A DNA stretch of 62,698 nucleotides, taken from Microbacteriaceae bacterium PS02344. GTDB lineage: Bacteria > Actinomycetota > Actinomycetes > Actinomycetales > Microbacteriaceae. Where the stretch lies: assembly GCA_029959905.1 (NCBI GenBank), contig JASCNZ010000013.1:1-62698 (forward strand), in the 5' to 3' direction. Of this stretch, positions 41,646 through 50,524 are shown in pieces (position 1 is the stretch's first letter; the number at the start of each line of letters is the position of its first letter). Made by a program: the position numbers and the translations under genes. The notes under the pieces were generated by a model, which did not search any database, was not told where the DNA came from, and was given only the letters and a program-made list of their open reading frames with translations.

Positions 41646-42449
41646 ATGTCCTCCCGTTCCGTCGTCGCCGTCTGCCAGTTCGCCCCGACCGACTCGCGCG
41701 ACGGCAACCTCGCGCGCATCGCCGAACTCGTCGCCGAGGCGACGGGCCGGGGTGCGCGCCTGGTCGTGCTCCCCGAGTACTCCAGCTACTTCGTGAACCC
41801 TATGGACGAGACCCTCGCCACGAACGCGGAGGCGCTCGACGGGCCGTTCGTGCAGTCGCTGACCGCTCTGGCGGCCGAGCACGCCGTGGTGATCGTCGCG
41901 GGTCTGGTCGAGCCTGCGGAGGACGGGCGACGCGTGCGGAACACGCTCGTGGCCGTGCGCGGCGATGGCATCCTCGCGGTCTACCGCAAGCAGCACCTGT
42001 ACGACGCGTTCGGCCAGACCGAATCCGACTGGGTCGAGGCGGGCGCGGTGGGGGAGGCCGCGGTCTTCGACCTGGCCGGCCTGCGCTTCGGGCTGATGAC
42101 GTGTTACGACCTGCGCTTCCCCGAGGTCGCGCGCACCCTGGTCGACGCGGGAGCCGACGTGCTGGTCGTGCCCGCGGAGTGGGTACGCGGCCCGCTGAAG
42201 GAGCATCACTGGAACACCCTTCTCGCCGCGCGTGCGATCGAGAACACGGTGTACGTCGTGGCGGCCGACCACCCGGGCCCGATCGGGGTCGGCCTGTCGC
42301 AGGTCGTCGACCCTCAGGGCGTGGTGACGGCGCAGGTGGGGTCCGGCGAGGGGATCGCGGTCACCTCGGTCGAGCGCGCCACCATCGAGCGCGTGCGGGA
42401 GACGAACCCCTCGCTGCGGATGCGCCGTTACACGGTCGTCCCGCGCTGA
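41646..42449 (+). CDS. Nitrilase-superfamily carbon-nitrogen hydrolase
   Basis: This 267-residue protein carries the complete catalytic triad of the family: Glu in VVLPEYSSYFV (about residue 44), Lys in YRKQHLYDAFG and Cys in LMTCYDLRFPEVAR (about residue 152). The EHHWNTLLAARAIENT segment follows. It probably hydrolyses a small amide such as deaminated glutathione or an omega-amide; the exact substrate is not determined by sequence. The ATG at 41646 is preceded by GAGGATGAGAG. A few in-frame upstream codons from 41619 are less likely. It is convergent with the aminotransferase 18 nt downstream. Confidence 0.9.
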   Translation: MSSRSVVAVCQFAPTDSRDGNLARIAELVAEATGRGARLVVLPEYSSYFVNPMDETLATNAEALDGPFVQSLTALAAEHAVVIVAGLVEPAEDGRRVRNTLVAVRGDGILAVYRKQHLYDAFGQTESDWVEAGAVGEAAVFDLAGLRFGLMTCYDLRFPEVARTLVDAGADVLVVPAEWVRGPLKEHHWNTLLAARAIENTVYVVAADHPGPIGVGLSQVVDPQGVVTAQVGSGEGIAVTSVERATIERVRETNPSLRMRRYTVVPR

Positions 42450-42467
42450 CCGTCTGAGGGCTCGTCG

Positions 42468-43676
42468 TCAGCCCTGCAGGACCGACAGCCGTCGCACCGC
42501 CTCCTCCAGGACCTCGACCCGCTTGCAGGCCGCGAACCGCACGATGCCGGCGTATTCCGGATCCGCGCGGTGCGCGGGGGAGAGGAACGCCGCCATCGGG
42601 ATCGCCCCGACTCCGGCCCGGGTCGGCAGGGTGCGGCAGAACTCCGCACCGTCCGCCCCACCGACACCCGAGGCATCGGCGAGCGTGAAGTACCCGCCCT
42701 GCGGGGCGAACACCCGGAATCCGGCCGCCTGGAGACCGGCGCCGAGCAGTTCGTGCTTGTGCGCGAGTGCGGCCGCGGCATCCACGAAGAACGCGTCCGG
42801 GAGGCGCAGTCCCACCGCGATCGCGGGCTGGAAGGGCGATCCTCCCACATACGTGAGGAACTGCTTCACCGTGATGACCGCGGTGATGAGGGCGGCCGGA
42901 CCGTGGATCCAGCCGATCTTCCACCCCGTGGCCGAGAACGTCTTGCCGGCCGACGAGATCGTCAACGTGCGCTCGGCTGCACCCGGCAGCGTGGCGATCG
43001 GCACGTGGGGGGCGTGGAAAGAGAGGTGCTCGTACACCTCGTCCGTCACGATCACCGCATCGTGCAGCTCGGCGAGCCGGACGATTTCCGCGAGGACGTC
43101 TCGGCCGAAGACGGCACCCGTGGGGTTGTGCGGGTCGTTCACCAGGATGAGGCGGGTGCGATCCGTCACCGCGTCGGCGAGGCGGTCCAGGTCGGGCTGG
43201 AAGTCGGGCGCGCGCAGCGGCACCGTACGCAGCGTTCCGCCCGCGAGCGACACCGCGGCCGCGTACGAGTCGTAGTAGGGCTCGAACACGACGACCTCGT
43301 CATCGGGTCCGTCGATGAGGGCGAGGAGGGTGGCCGTCAGCGCCTCCGTCGCGCCGACCGTCACGAGCACCTCCGTGTCGGGGTCGACGTCGAGTCCGTA
43401 GAACCGCCTCTGATGCTCGGCGATGGCGAGGCGGAGGTCGGGAGTACCGCGGCCCGGCGGGTACTGGTTCAGACCGTCCGCGATCGCGCGACGCGCGGCG
43501 TCGAGAACCTCGGCGGGACCGTCCTCGTCGGGGAAGCCCTGACCCAGATTGATCGCGCCGGTGGTCGCCGCGAGCGCCGACATCTCTGCGAAGATGGTGG
43601 GCGCGACGGCCCCGTTCGTCGCGAGCAGGCCAGCGCCCGCCGCCGTGCGCCGCCATGCGCCGGGAATCACACTCAT
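42468..43676 (-). CDS. Class I/II PLP aminotransferase
   Basis: This 402-residue fold-type I aminotransferase shows INLGQGFPDEDGPAEVL, the NDPHNPTGAVFGRDVL cofactor motif and the PLP lysine in TISSAGKTFSATGWKIGW (about residue 245). This is the pattern of kynurenine/methionine-type aminotransferases (YbdL/KAT-like); substrate not certain. ATG 43676 is chosen because TAGCCT (43689-43684, minus) ends 7 nt before it. The frame is open far upstream but only through the htrA region. It is divergent from htrA. Confidence 0.9.
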   Translation of the reverse strand: MSVIPGAWRRTAAGAGLLATNGAVAPTIFAEMSALAATTGAINLGQGFPDEDGPAEVLDAARRAIADGLNQYPPGRGTPDLRLAIAEHQRRFYGLDVDPDTEVLVTVGATEALTATLLALIDGPDDEVVVFEPYYDSYAAAVSLAGGTLRTVPLRAPDFQPDLDRLADAVTDRTRLILVNDPHNPTGAVFGRDVLAEIVRLAELHDAVIVTDEVYEHLSFHAPHVPIATLPGAAERTLTISSAGKTFSATGWKIGWIHGPAALITAVITVKQFLTYVGGSPFQPAIAVGLRLPDAFFVDAAAALAHKHELLGAGLQAAGFRVFAPQGGYFTLADASGVGGADGAEFCRTLPTRAGVGAIPMAAFLSPAHRADPEYAGIVRFAACKRVEVLEEAVRRLSVLQG

Positions 43677-43690
43677 GGACACCAGGCTAA

Positions 43691-43719
43691 GGCCATAGAC
43701 GAAACTCACTTCGGCCATA
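43691..43719. promoter_or_regulatory. Direct repeat in the aminotransferase/htrA intergenic region
   Basis: GGCCATA occurs at 43691-43697 and again at 43713-43719, 22 bp apart (about two helix turns), in the 96-bp divergent region. It could be a tandem regulator site; no family is assigned. Confidence 0.3.
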
Positions 43720-43772
43720 AGAAACGCACAGACATCAGGGGCACTCTGAGAGGGTCGTTGAAGGAGCACATC

Positions 43773-45344
43773 ATGAACGAGGACACCCCCCAGGACCACA
43801 CGGCACCCGAAGTGCCGTCCACCCCCACCGTCGAGGGCGCCGGCCGACCGGCCCCCTCCGCGGCCGACCGCCCCGTCGCGCCCGAGCACCTCGCTCCCGC
43901 CGCGCCCGAGCGTCCCGCCTCCGCCGGGACCCCCGCGCATCCCTCCGCTGCTCCCGCCTCCGCCGGCGCCTCCGTCGCCGGTCACGAGATGCCGCGCACC
44001 TTCGCCTCGGCGCATCCGCAGTCCGCTCCCACCGCCCCGGCGTACGTCGCCGCGTCATCGGGGGCGGGCTTCGGCCTGCCCGTCGGCCCCGAAGCCCAGA
44101 CGGCCGCGCCCGTCGGGTCGTCTGCCGAGTCCGTCAAGGAGAAGCCGCGCGGCGGTGTGCGCCTGGCCGCCATCGTCGTGGCCGCCGCTCTGGTGGGCGG
44201 CGTCGCCGGCTTCGGTGGCGGGGCGATCTGGAACGGCATCGGCGGCGAATCGTCCGTCGGCGTGGCAGAGGGTCCGCAGACCGTCACCGTGAACAACCCG
44301 GGCTCGGTCAACGAGACCACCGCGGTCGCCACCACCGCCCTCCCGTCGGTCGTCACCATCGAGGTCGCCGGCTCCAGCGAGGCGGGAAGCGGTTCGGGCG
44401 TCATCATCAGTGACGACGGCTACGTGCTCACCAACACGCATGTCGTCACGCTGGGCGGAGCGGTCGCCGATCCGACGATCCGCGTGACCGCCTCCGACGG
44501 GCGCATCTACTCGGCCACCGTCGTCGGCACCGACCCGATCTACGACCTCGCGGTCATCAAGCTCACCGATGCGGAGGACCTGACGCCGATCGAATTCGCC
44601 GACTCGTCGAAGCTCAACGTCGGTGACACCGCGGTCGCGCTGGGTGCCCCGCTCGGGCTGTCGAACTCGGTGACCACCGGGATCGTCAGCGCCCTGAACC
44701 GGAGCATCCAGATCGCCTCGTCCGCGCTTCCCGACTCCTCCGGCGAGGACGCGCCGCAGGAGCAGGCCCCCGAGGAGGGGCAGCAGGGGCAGGGCCCGTT
44801 CCAGTTCGACCTCCCGGGCAACGGCCAGCAGCAGACATCCGACTCGATCTCGATCGCCGTCATCCAGACCGACGCCGCCATCAACCACGGCAACTCGGGC
44901 GGTGCCCTGGTCGACAGCGAGGGCAAGCTCATCGGCATCAACGTGGCGATCGCGAGCTCGGGATCCTCCGAGGAGTCCGGGTCGATCGGCCTCGGGTTCT
45001 CGATCCCGTCGAACATCGCCAAGCGCGTGTCGGAGGAGATCATCTCCGACGGTTCCGCAAGCCACGGACTGCTGGGAGCGTCGGTGCAGGACGCCGCGTC
45101 GACCGAGAACGCGACGGTCGCCGGGGCGTCGATCGCCGAGGTCACCGGCGGTGGCGCGGCGGCCGAGGCGGGCCTCAAGGCGGGCGACGTCGTGACGGCG
45201 TTCAACGGCGTGCCGATCTCGAGCGCGACCGATCTGACGGCCCAGGTGCGTGCGGCCGCCGGCGGCAGTGATGCGACCGTCACCTACAACCGCAACGGCA
45301 AGGAGTACGAGGTCGACGTCACTCTCGGCGAACTCGCCGGCTGA
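43773..45344 (+). CDS. HtrA/DegP-like membrane-anchored serine protease with PDZ
   Basis: This 523-residue S1C protease has a long Pro/Ala-rich cytoplasmic N-terminus (1-125), one membrane helix (about 127-153), a trypsin-like domain with His223 (LTNTHVV), Asp258 (IYDLAVI) and Ser375 (HGNSGGAL), and a C-terminal PDZ domain (about 425-510). Between Asp and Ser there is a 35-residue Gln/Glu/Pro-rich insert (EDAPQEQAPEEGQQGQGP) in a surface loop. It degrades misfolded extracytoplasmic proteins. AAGGAG gives a leadered start. The transcript is followed by a 16-bp hairpin containing the start of the next gene. Confidence 0.94.
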   Translation: MNEDTPQDHTAPEVPSTPTVEGAGRPAPSAADRPVAPEHLAPAAPERPASAGTPAHPSAAPASAGASVAGHEMPRTFASAHPQSAPTAPAYVAASSGAGFGLPVGPEAQTAAPVGSSAESVKEKPRGGVRLAAIVVAAALVGGVAGFGGGAIWNGIGGESSVGVAEGPQTVTVNNPGSVNETTAVATTALPSVVTIEVAGSSEAGSGSGVIISDDGYVLTNTHVVTLGGAVADPTIRVTASDGRIYSATVVGTDPIYDLAVIKLTDAEDLTPIEFADSSKLNVGDTAVALGAPLGLSNSVTTGIVSALNRSIQIASSALPDSSGEDAPQEQAPEEGQQGQGPFQFDLPGNGQQQTSDSISIAVIQTDAAINHGNSGGALVDSEGKLIGINVAIASSGSSEESGSIGLGFSIPSNIAKRVSEEIISDGSASHGLLGASVQDAASTENATVAGASIAEVTGGGAAAEAGLKAGDVVTAFNGVPISSATDLTAQVRAAAGGSDATVTYNRNGKEYEVDVTLGELAG

Positions 45345-45362
45345 CCCGATCCGACTCGGAGA

Positions 45363-45401
45363 AAGGACGCCACCCCGCTAGGCTCGCGGGGTGGCGTCCT
45401 T
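45363..45401 (+). terminator. 16-bp terminator hairpin overlapping the next gene's start
   Basis: AAGGACGCCACCCCGC (45363-45378) and GCGGGGTGGCGTCCTT (45386-45401) pair perfectly around the 7-nt loop TAGGCTC. The loop contains the -10 TAGGCT (45379-45384). The right arm contains the GTG start (45391-45393) of the downstream gene. Read-through RNA from htrA would fold; an mRNA starting at the GTG would not. Confidence 0.75.
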
Positions 45402-46641
45402 CTCGTTCGGGTCCGGCAATGCGGCCAAGCTGCTGCGGATCCCGCTGTATCTCCTGGGACGCATCGGGACGCTCGTCGTGCCGCGTGGCGAGCGGTGGGT
45501 GGTCGGCTGCGGCGCCGGGATCGGTGACGGAGCTCTCGCCCTCCACACCTTCGCGAGCGCGCAGGGCCACGATCTCGTATGGCTGACCTCCTCCGCCCGA
45601 GAGGACGAGGATGCCGCGGCGCTCGGTATCCGCACCGTTCGTAAGAGCGGGTGGCGGGGTTGGTGGGAGACGGCTCGGGCCGGAGTCGTCGTCGCGACTC
45701 ACGGGCTGGGAGACGTGAACCGCTACGGCAGCACGGGCGCGTTCGTCGTGCAGCTCTGGCACGGCATCCCGCTCAAGCGCATCGGCCTCGACTCGCCTGC
45801 CACCACACAGGTGCCTGCGATCCCCGGCGCGCCGCTTCTCCGCCGCGCCATCGCGGTGCTCTATCGACGCGCCGCCCAGCGCATCCGCCTGCTGCCCGCC
45901 GCATCGCACCGTGCGCGCGGTCGCCTCGAGTCCGCCTTCGCGCTCCCCGGCGACCGTGTCGTGGTCACGGGGGAGCCGCGGGTCGACGTGCTCTCGACCG
46001 GCAACGACGAGAGCCGCCGTTCGCGCGCCGAGGCGCTGCTGTCGCGCGTCGACGGCGGCCTCCCCGCCGGACCGCGCCGCATCCTCTATGCGCCGACCTG
46101 GCGCGACGGCGCCGTCGACCCGGCTGTTCCCGACGCGGACGAGTGGGCTCGCATCATCGACGTGCTCGAACGGCACGACGCGGTGCTCCTGATCCGGTCG
46201 CACCCCCTGGGCGAGGGAGCATACGCGCCCCCCTCCACCCCGCGCGTGCGGATGCTCGGGTCGGGCGTCCTCCCGGACGTGACACCGGCGCTCCCGGCGG
46301 TCGACGTGCTGATCACCGACTACTCCTCTCTCGCGTACGACGTCGGCCTGCTGCGGATGCCTGTGCTCTTCCTCGCCCCGGACGCCGAGGAGTACGCCCG
46401 CACGCGCGGGTTCTACGGTCGCTTCGACGACGTCGCCGGCGACGATTGGGCGCCGGGATGGTCGCAGCTCGTCTCGCAACTCGCGGCCATCCTCGACGAC
46501 GACGCGGCCTTCGCCGTTCGCGCCGCGCGGTCCGCGTCGCTCAGCGCCGCGATCCACGCGCACCGAGACGGTCGCAACACCGAGCGCGTCTATCGCGCGA
46601 TCCGCGCGCGGGGTGTCCGCGCGCCGAAGGGAGCAGCATGA
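45391..46641 (+). CDS. CDP-glycerol glycerophosphotransferase-family protein (first)
   Basis: This 416-residue TagF/TagB-like (Glyphos_transf) protein has QLWHGIPLKRIGL (about residue 127), ILYAPTWRDGA (about 232), LIRSHPLGEG and LITDYSSLAYDV (about 310), the family core motifs. Members polymerise or prime glycerol-phosphate or related polyol-phosphate wall polymers at the membrane. GTG 45391 lies 6 nt after TAGGCT (45379-45384), inside the right arm of a terminator hairpin. It is coupled to the second family member by ATGA. Confidence 0.9.
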   Translation: MASFSFGSGNAAKLLRIPLYLLGRIGTLVVPRGERWVVGCGAGIGDGALALHTFASAQGHDLVWLTSSAREDEDAAALGIRTVRKSGWRGWWETARAGVVVATHGLGDVNRYGSTGAFVVQLWHGIPLKRIGLDSPATTQVPAIPGAPLLRRAIAVLYRRAAQRIRLLPAASHRARGRLESAFALPGDRVVVTGEPRVDVLSTGNDESRRSRAEALLSRVDGGLPAGPRRILYAPTWRDGAVDPAVPDADEWARIIDVLERHDAVLLIRSHPLGEGAYAPPSTPRVRMLGSGVLPDVTPALPAVDVLITDYSSLAYDVGLLRMPVLFLAPDAEEYARTRGFYGRFDDVAGDDWAPGWSQLVSQLAAILDDDAAFAVRAARSASLSAAIHAHRDGRNTERVYRAIRARGVRAPKGAA

Positions 46642-48074
46642 CGACGGCGCGCATCGACGAGGCGGCGCAGACGCTGGTGATCACCGGCACGGGTGAGCGT
46701 CCGGCATCCGCCGACCTGATCGGAGCACGGGCGCGCGTCGCCGCGCGCGTGACCGGGGGTGGCAAGACCTGGCGGGCCGTCTTCGCACTGGAGGCGTCGC
46801 GGTGGGGCGGGCCGACGCTGCCCCTGCCGACGGGCACCTACCGGCTGCGCATCGCGGACGTGGACACATCGGGGCTCACGATCGCTCCGGTGCTGCTGCG
46901 CGGTGTGCGGGCATCGGTCGACGACGGCGCCGTACGGGTGGCCGCCCCCGTCGACCCGGCCTACCTGAGCGCCGAAGGGCAGGCGACCCTCGAAGAGCGC
47001 TACGCGGCGCACCGCGGAGAGCGGGAGAACGCGGTCTTCTTCGAGAGCTTCTACGGCCGCAGCGTCGGATGCAATCCGCAGGCCATCGACCGCGAGATCG
47101 CGCGCCGGGCGCCCGGAGTGCGCCGCTACTGGAGCGTCGTCGACCTCTCCGTGCCCGTTCCGGAGGGTGCGGTCGCCGTCGTCGAGGGCAGCCCCGAGTG
47201 GTGGCGCGCACGCGCGGACGCGCGGTTGCTGGTCGTCAACGACTGGTTGCGTCGACGCTTCGCACGCAAGCCGGGGCAGCGGGTGCTGCAGACCTGGCAT
47301 GGAACTCCGTTGAAGCGGTTGGCATTGCATCGACCGGGCTTCGATCTGCGCCGGATGGCGGCGGTGGTCAAGGAGTCGCGCCGGTGGGACGTGCTGCTCG
47401 CCCAGAATGTCTACGCCGAGCGCATCCTCCGCAAGGCCTACGCCTTCTTCGGGCGTCCGATCTGGGTCGAGGGCTACCCGCGCAACGACGCTCTGGTCGG
47501 CGGCGATGCATCGGGCATCCGCGGCGCGCTGGGGATAGCCGAGGACGAGCGCGTGCTCCTCTACGCCCCGACGTGGCGCGACGACCGCGCTGAGATGGTC
47601 GACTTCGTCGACGCGGAGCGCCTCGCCGAGGAGGCCGACGCGGTCGTGCTGGTGCGCGGGCATTCGCGCACCCTTCCGGAGGGGCGGGACCATGCGGGCG
47701 CGCGGGTCATCGACGTCACCGGCTTCCCGGAGACCGCGCAGCTGCTTCTCGCGGCGGATGCGCTCATCACCGACTACTCGTCGGTGATGTTCGACTTCAG
47801 CGTGACCGGCAAGCCGATGTACTTCCTCGTGCCCGACATCGATCACTACCGTGGCGATCTGCGCGGGTTCTACTTCGACCTGGCGGAGCGCGCCCCCGGA
47901 CCGCTCGTGCACTCGCAGGAAGAGCTCGTCGCGGCGCTCGCCGATGCGGGGCACGTCCAGCGGTTCGCCGAGCGCTACGCGGCGTGGCAGCGGCAGTTCA
48001 ACACGCGCGACGACGGCCATGCCGCGGAGCGCGTGGTGGACCGCATCCTCGACCAGGGGTTCCTCGACCGCTGA
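46638..48074 (+). CDS. CDP-glycerol glycerophosphotransferase-family protein (second)
   Basis: This 478-residue protein has an N-terminal beta-rich extension (about 1-110) and then the Glyphos_transf core: QTWHGTPLKRLAL (about 220), VLLYAPTWRDDR, VLVRGHSRTLPEG, LITDYSSVMFDF (about 378) and PDIDHYRGDLRGFYFD. It probably transfers a polyol-phosphate to a glycolipid-linked acceptor in teichoic-acid-like synthesis. The ATG overlaps the previous stop, so both paralogues are co-translated. The stop codon lies in the left arm of a bidirectional hairpin at 48071-48096. Confidence 0.9.
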   Translation: MTTARIDEAAQTLVITGTGERPASADLIGARARVAARVTGGGKTWRAVFALEASRWGGPTLPLPTGTYRLRIADVDTSGLTIAPVLLRGVRASVDDGAVRVAAPVDPAYLSAEGQATLEERYAAHRGERENAVFFESFYGRSVGCNPQAIDREIARRAPGVRRYWSVVDLSVPVPEGAVAVVEGSPEWWRARADARLLVVNDWLRRRFARKPGQRVLQTWHGTPLKRLALHRPGFDLRRMAAVVKESRRWDVLLAQNVYAERILRKAYAFFGRPIWVEGYPRNDALVGGDASGIRGALGIAEDERVLLYAPTWRDDRAEMVDFVDAERLAEEADAVVLVRGHSRTLPEGRDHAGARVIDVTGFPETAQLLLAADALITDYSSVMFDFSVTGKPMYFLVPDIDHYRGDLRGFYFDLAERAPGPLVHSQEELVAALADAGHVQRFAERYAAWQRQFNTRDDGHAAERVVDRILDQGFLDR

Positions 48075-48096
48075 GCTCTGCCGCAGCGCAGCTCAG
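48071..48096. terminator. Bidirectional hairpin holding both stop codons
   Basis: CTGAGCT (48071-48077) and AGCTCAG (48090-48096) form a 7-bp stem with further partial pairing inside. The left arm contains the TGA of the plus-strand gene (48072-48074). The right arm contains the stop of the minus-strand gene (48093-48095). Confidence 0.6.
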
Positions 48097-49163
48097 GGGA
48101 GTGGCGTGTTCTGCGTGCCCAGGCGTGAGGCGTCGACGGTGTCGCGCGCGCCGCGCAGCACACCGCCGATGAAACCGATGCCCCATGACAGGTGCATGGT
48201 CGGCAGCACGACGAGGGTCCACAATCGCTGACGCCAGCCTCCGCCCCCTGGCGCCAGGGCGACGGCCACGACGAGCAGTGCGTAGGCGACGAGCGGCAGG
48301 TAGACGATCGACGAGAGCAGCCCGGCGAGTCCGTGCAGGACGCCGGTGAGTTGCAGCACGCCGACCACGACGGCGAGCAGCACGAGCCCCACCAGCGCCG
48401 GCGGGGCGAAGTACCGCAGGCTGTTGCGCCGACCGAAGCGGCGTACGAGTTCTCCGCGCCAGGCGCCGGTCGCCCGGAACTGACGGGCCAGCCGGATCCA
48501 GCTCTCGCGCGGCCAATAGGTGACCGACAGTCGGGGATCGAACCACACCCGGTGCCCCGCCTGGCGGATGCGCAGGTTCAGCTCCCAGTCCTCGCCCCGG
48601 CGGATGGTCTCGTCGAAGAGGCCGACCTCGTCGAGAACCGAGCGGCGCATCACACCCAGGTACGCGGATTCTGCCTCGCCCTCCTCGGCCCCACCGTGGT
48701 ATGCGCCGCCGCCCAGCCCGACGGGCGAGTTGTAGAGCCGGGCGACCGCCTTCTGGAACGGCGCGCGGCCCTCGGCGTGCATGACCCCGCCCACGTTCGC
48801 CGCACCCGTCCGCTCAAGGGTCGCCAAGGCCCGGGCCGCGTATCCGGGGGCCAGCTCGGAGTGCGCATCGACGCGGATCACGATCGCGTAGCGGCTCGCA
48901 CGGATCGCCGCATTCAGGCCCACCGGGATGTGGGCGGCGGGGTTGTCGACGAGGCGAATGCGACCGTCGTCGGCAGCGAGTCGCTGGGCGAGCTCGGTCG
49001 TGCCGTCCGTCGACGGCCCGAGAGCAAGGACGAGTTCCACCGGCGCATCGAGGTCCTGCGAGAGCACCGACCGCACGGCGTGCTCCAGGTACGCCTGCTC
49101 GTTCAGCACCGGCATGACGAACGAGACCCCCGCAGCGGTCGTGGGCGTCTCGTCTTCGTGCAT
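48093..49163 (-). CDS. Family 2 glycosyltransferase with C-terminal membrane helices
   Basis: This 356-residue GT2 enzyme (ExoA-like) has an N-terminal GT-A domain: VSFVMPVLNEQAYLEHAVRSVL, the acidic metal motif IVIRVDAHSELAPG (about residue 100), and RRGEDWELNLRIRQAG (ED acceptor-binding residues, about 185). Three membrane helices follow (about 245-330). It transfers a nucleotide-sugar to a membrane-linked acceptor; the sugar is unknown. A minus-strand CATGAT (49175-49170) lies 6 nt before the ATG. Its neighbours are three glycerophosphotransferase-family genes, indicating a surface-polymer locus. Confidence 0.9.
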   Translation of the reverse strand: MHEDETPTTAAGVSFVMPVLNEQAYLEHAVRSVLSQDLDAPVELVLALGPSTDGTTELAQRLAADDGRIRLVDNPAAHIPVGLNAAIRASRYAIVIRVDAHSELAPGYAARALATLERTGAANVGGVMHAEGRAPFQKAVARLYNSPVGLGGGAYHGGAEEGEAESAYLGVMRRSVLDEVGLFDETIRRGEDWELNLRIRQAGHRVWFDPRLSVTYWPRESWIRLARQFRATGAWRGELVRRFGRRNSLRYFAPPALVGLVLLAVVVGVLQLTGVLHGLAGLLSSIVYLPLVAYALLVVAVALAPGGGGWRQRLWTLVVLPTMHLSWGIGFIGGVLRGARDTVDASRLGTQNTPLP

Positions 49164-49241
49164 TCGTCGATCATGTCATGCGCGGCGGAGCATCCGCTGG
49201 AGGCCGGTCGGGGGCGCGGGACGGCCCGGTATCCTGGAGGG

Positions 49242-50522
49242 ATGGGCGCACTCTCCGACGTGAAGAAGGCATACGGTCTCCTCCGACGGGCTCTCGCCTC
49301 CCGCACGGCGGTGCAGCACGTGCGGCGCATGCTCGCCACCCGCGAGCCGTTCCCCGACGATCACTTCCGGATCGCGGTCTACTTCGCCGACGGTGCCGTG
49401 AACATGTATCAGATGCGCCAGTGGTACCGGCCGCTGGCCGAGCTGGCCACGCGCTGGCCCGTGGTGGTGCTGGCCCGCCACGCCACGGGTGCCGAGAAGC
49501 TGCTCGAAGAGGACGGCGCTCCACCGGTCGCCTTCGTGCCGACGGTGCGCAACCTCGAGAAGTTCGTCGCGAGGCACGACATCCGCATCGTGCTGTACGT
49601 GAATCAGAACACGCGGAACTTCCAGATGTTCCGGTACGGGCGCCGGTGGCACGTGTTCATCAACCACGGCGAGTCCGACAAGATGTACATGACGACCAAT
49701 CAGTACAAGGCATACGACTACGCCTTCGTCGCCGGGCAGGCCGCGCGAGACCGCCTCACCCGTACGCTCTGGGACTACGACGTCGATCGGCGAACCCTCG
49801 AGATCGGACGTCCGCAGGCCGACCACTACTCCGGAGTCGTCCCCTTCGCACCGGACGCGCGCACCGTCGTCCTGTACGCCCCGACGTGGGAGGGAGACCG
49901 CCCCAGTGCGCACTACGGCTCGATCGCCACACACGGCGAGGCCCTGGTCGGTGCCCTCGTCGCCTCCGGCAGCCATCGTGTGATCTACCGGCCGCATCCG
50001 CGCAGCGGTGTCGTCGATGCAGCGTACGGAGCTGCGCACCGGCGCATCCTGACCATGCTCGAGCAGGCCAACGCCGCCGATCCCTCCGCCCAGCACGTCT
50101 ACGACGACGGACCCGAACTCGGCTGGCAGCTGTCGACGGCCGACGTCGCCGTGGTCGATATCTCCGCGATGGTCTACGACCGGCTGGCGGCCGGGAAGCC
50201 CCTGTTGATCACCCGCCCCGCTGACGACCGTGCATCGGTCGATGAGTCGGGCTATCTCTCCGACTGCGAGTGGCTGACCGTCGACGGCGCCTCGCGCATC
50301 GTCGAGGAGGTCGAGCGCGTACGAGACGACGAGGCGTCCGTCGCGCGCCTGCGCATGTGGGTGCAGCACTACTTCGGCGATACCTCGCCCGGAGTCGCCA
50401 CCGCGAAGTTCCACGCCGCGGTCGAGGAGCTGCTGGCCAGGTGGGACGAGTGGCACGGCCGCGAGATCGGAGACGTCCCGACCGGGCCGGCCGATGACGA
50501 CGACGTCGACGCGGGTGTCTGA
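49242..50522 (+). CDS. CDP-glycerol glycerophosphotransferase-family protein (third, divergent)
   Basis: This 426-residue protein is the most diverged of the three. The first motif reads FINHGESDKMYMT instead of LWHGxPLK. The second is VLYAPTWEGDRPSAHYGS, the third VIYRPHPRSG, and the fourth VAVVDISAMVYDRLAAGKPLL replaces TDYSS. The His, Thr-Trp and His-Pro elements remain, so it may keep catalysis with a different acceptor. ATG 49242 lies 6 nt after TATCCT (49230-49235). birA begins 2 nt after the stop. Confidence 0.85.
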   Translation: MGALSDVKKAYGLLRRALASRTAVQHVRRMLATREPFPDDHFRIAVYFADGAVNMYQMRQWYRPLAELATRWPVVVLARHATGAEKLLEEDGAPPVAFVPTVRNLEKFVARHDIRIVLYVNQNTRNFQMFRYGRRWHVFINHGESDKMYMTTNQYKAYDYAFVAGQAARDRLTRTLWDYDVDRRTLEIGRPQADHYSGVVPFAPDARTVVLYAPTWEGDRPSAHYGSIATHGEALVGALVASGSHRVIYRPHPRSGVVDAAYGAAHRRILTMLEQANAADPSAQHVYDDGPELGWQLSTADVAVVDISAMVYDRLAAGKPLLITRPADDRASVDESGYLSDCEWLTVDGASRIVEEVERVRDDEASVARLRMWVQHYFGDTSPGVATAKFHAAVEELLARWDEWHGREIGDVPTGPADDDDVDAGV

Positions 50523-50524
50523 CG

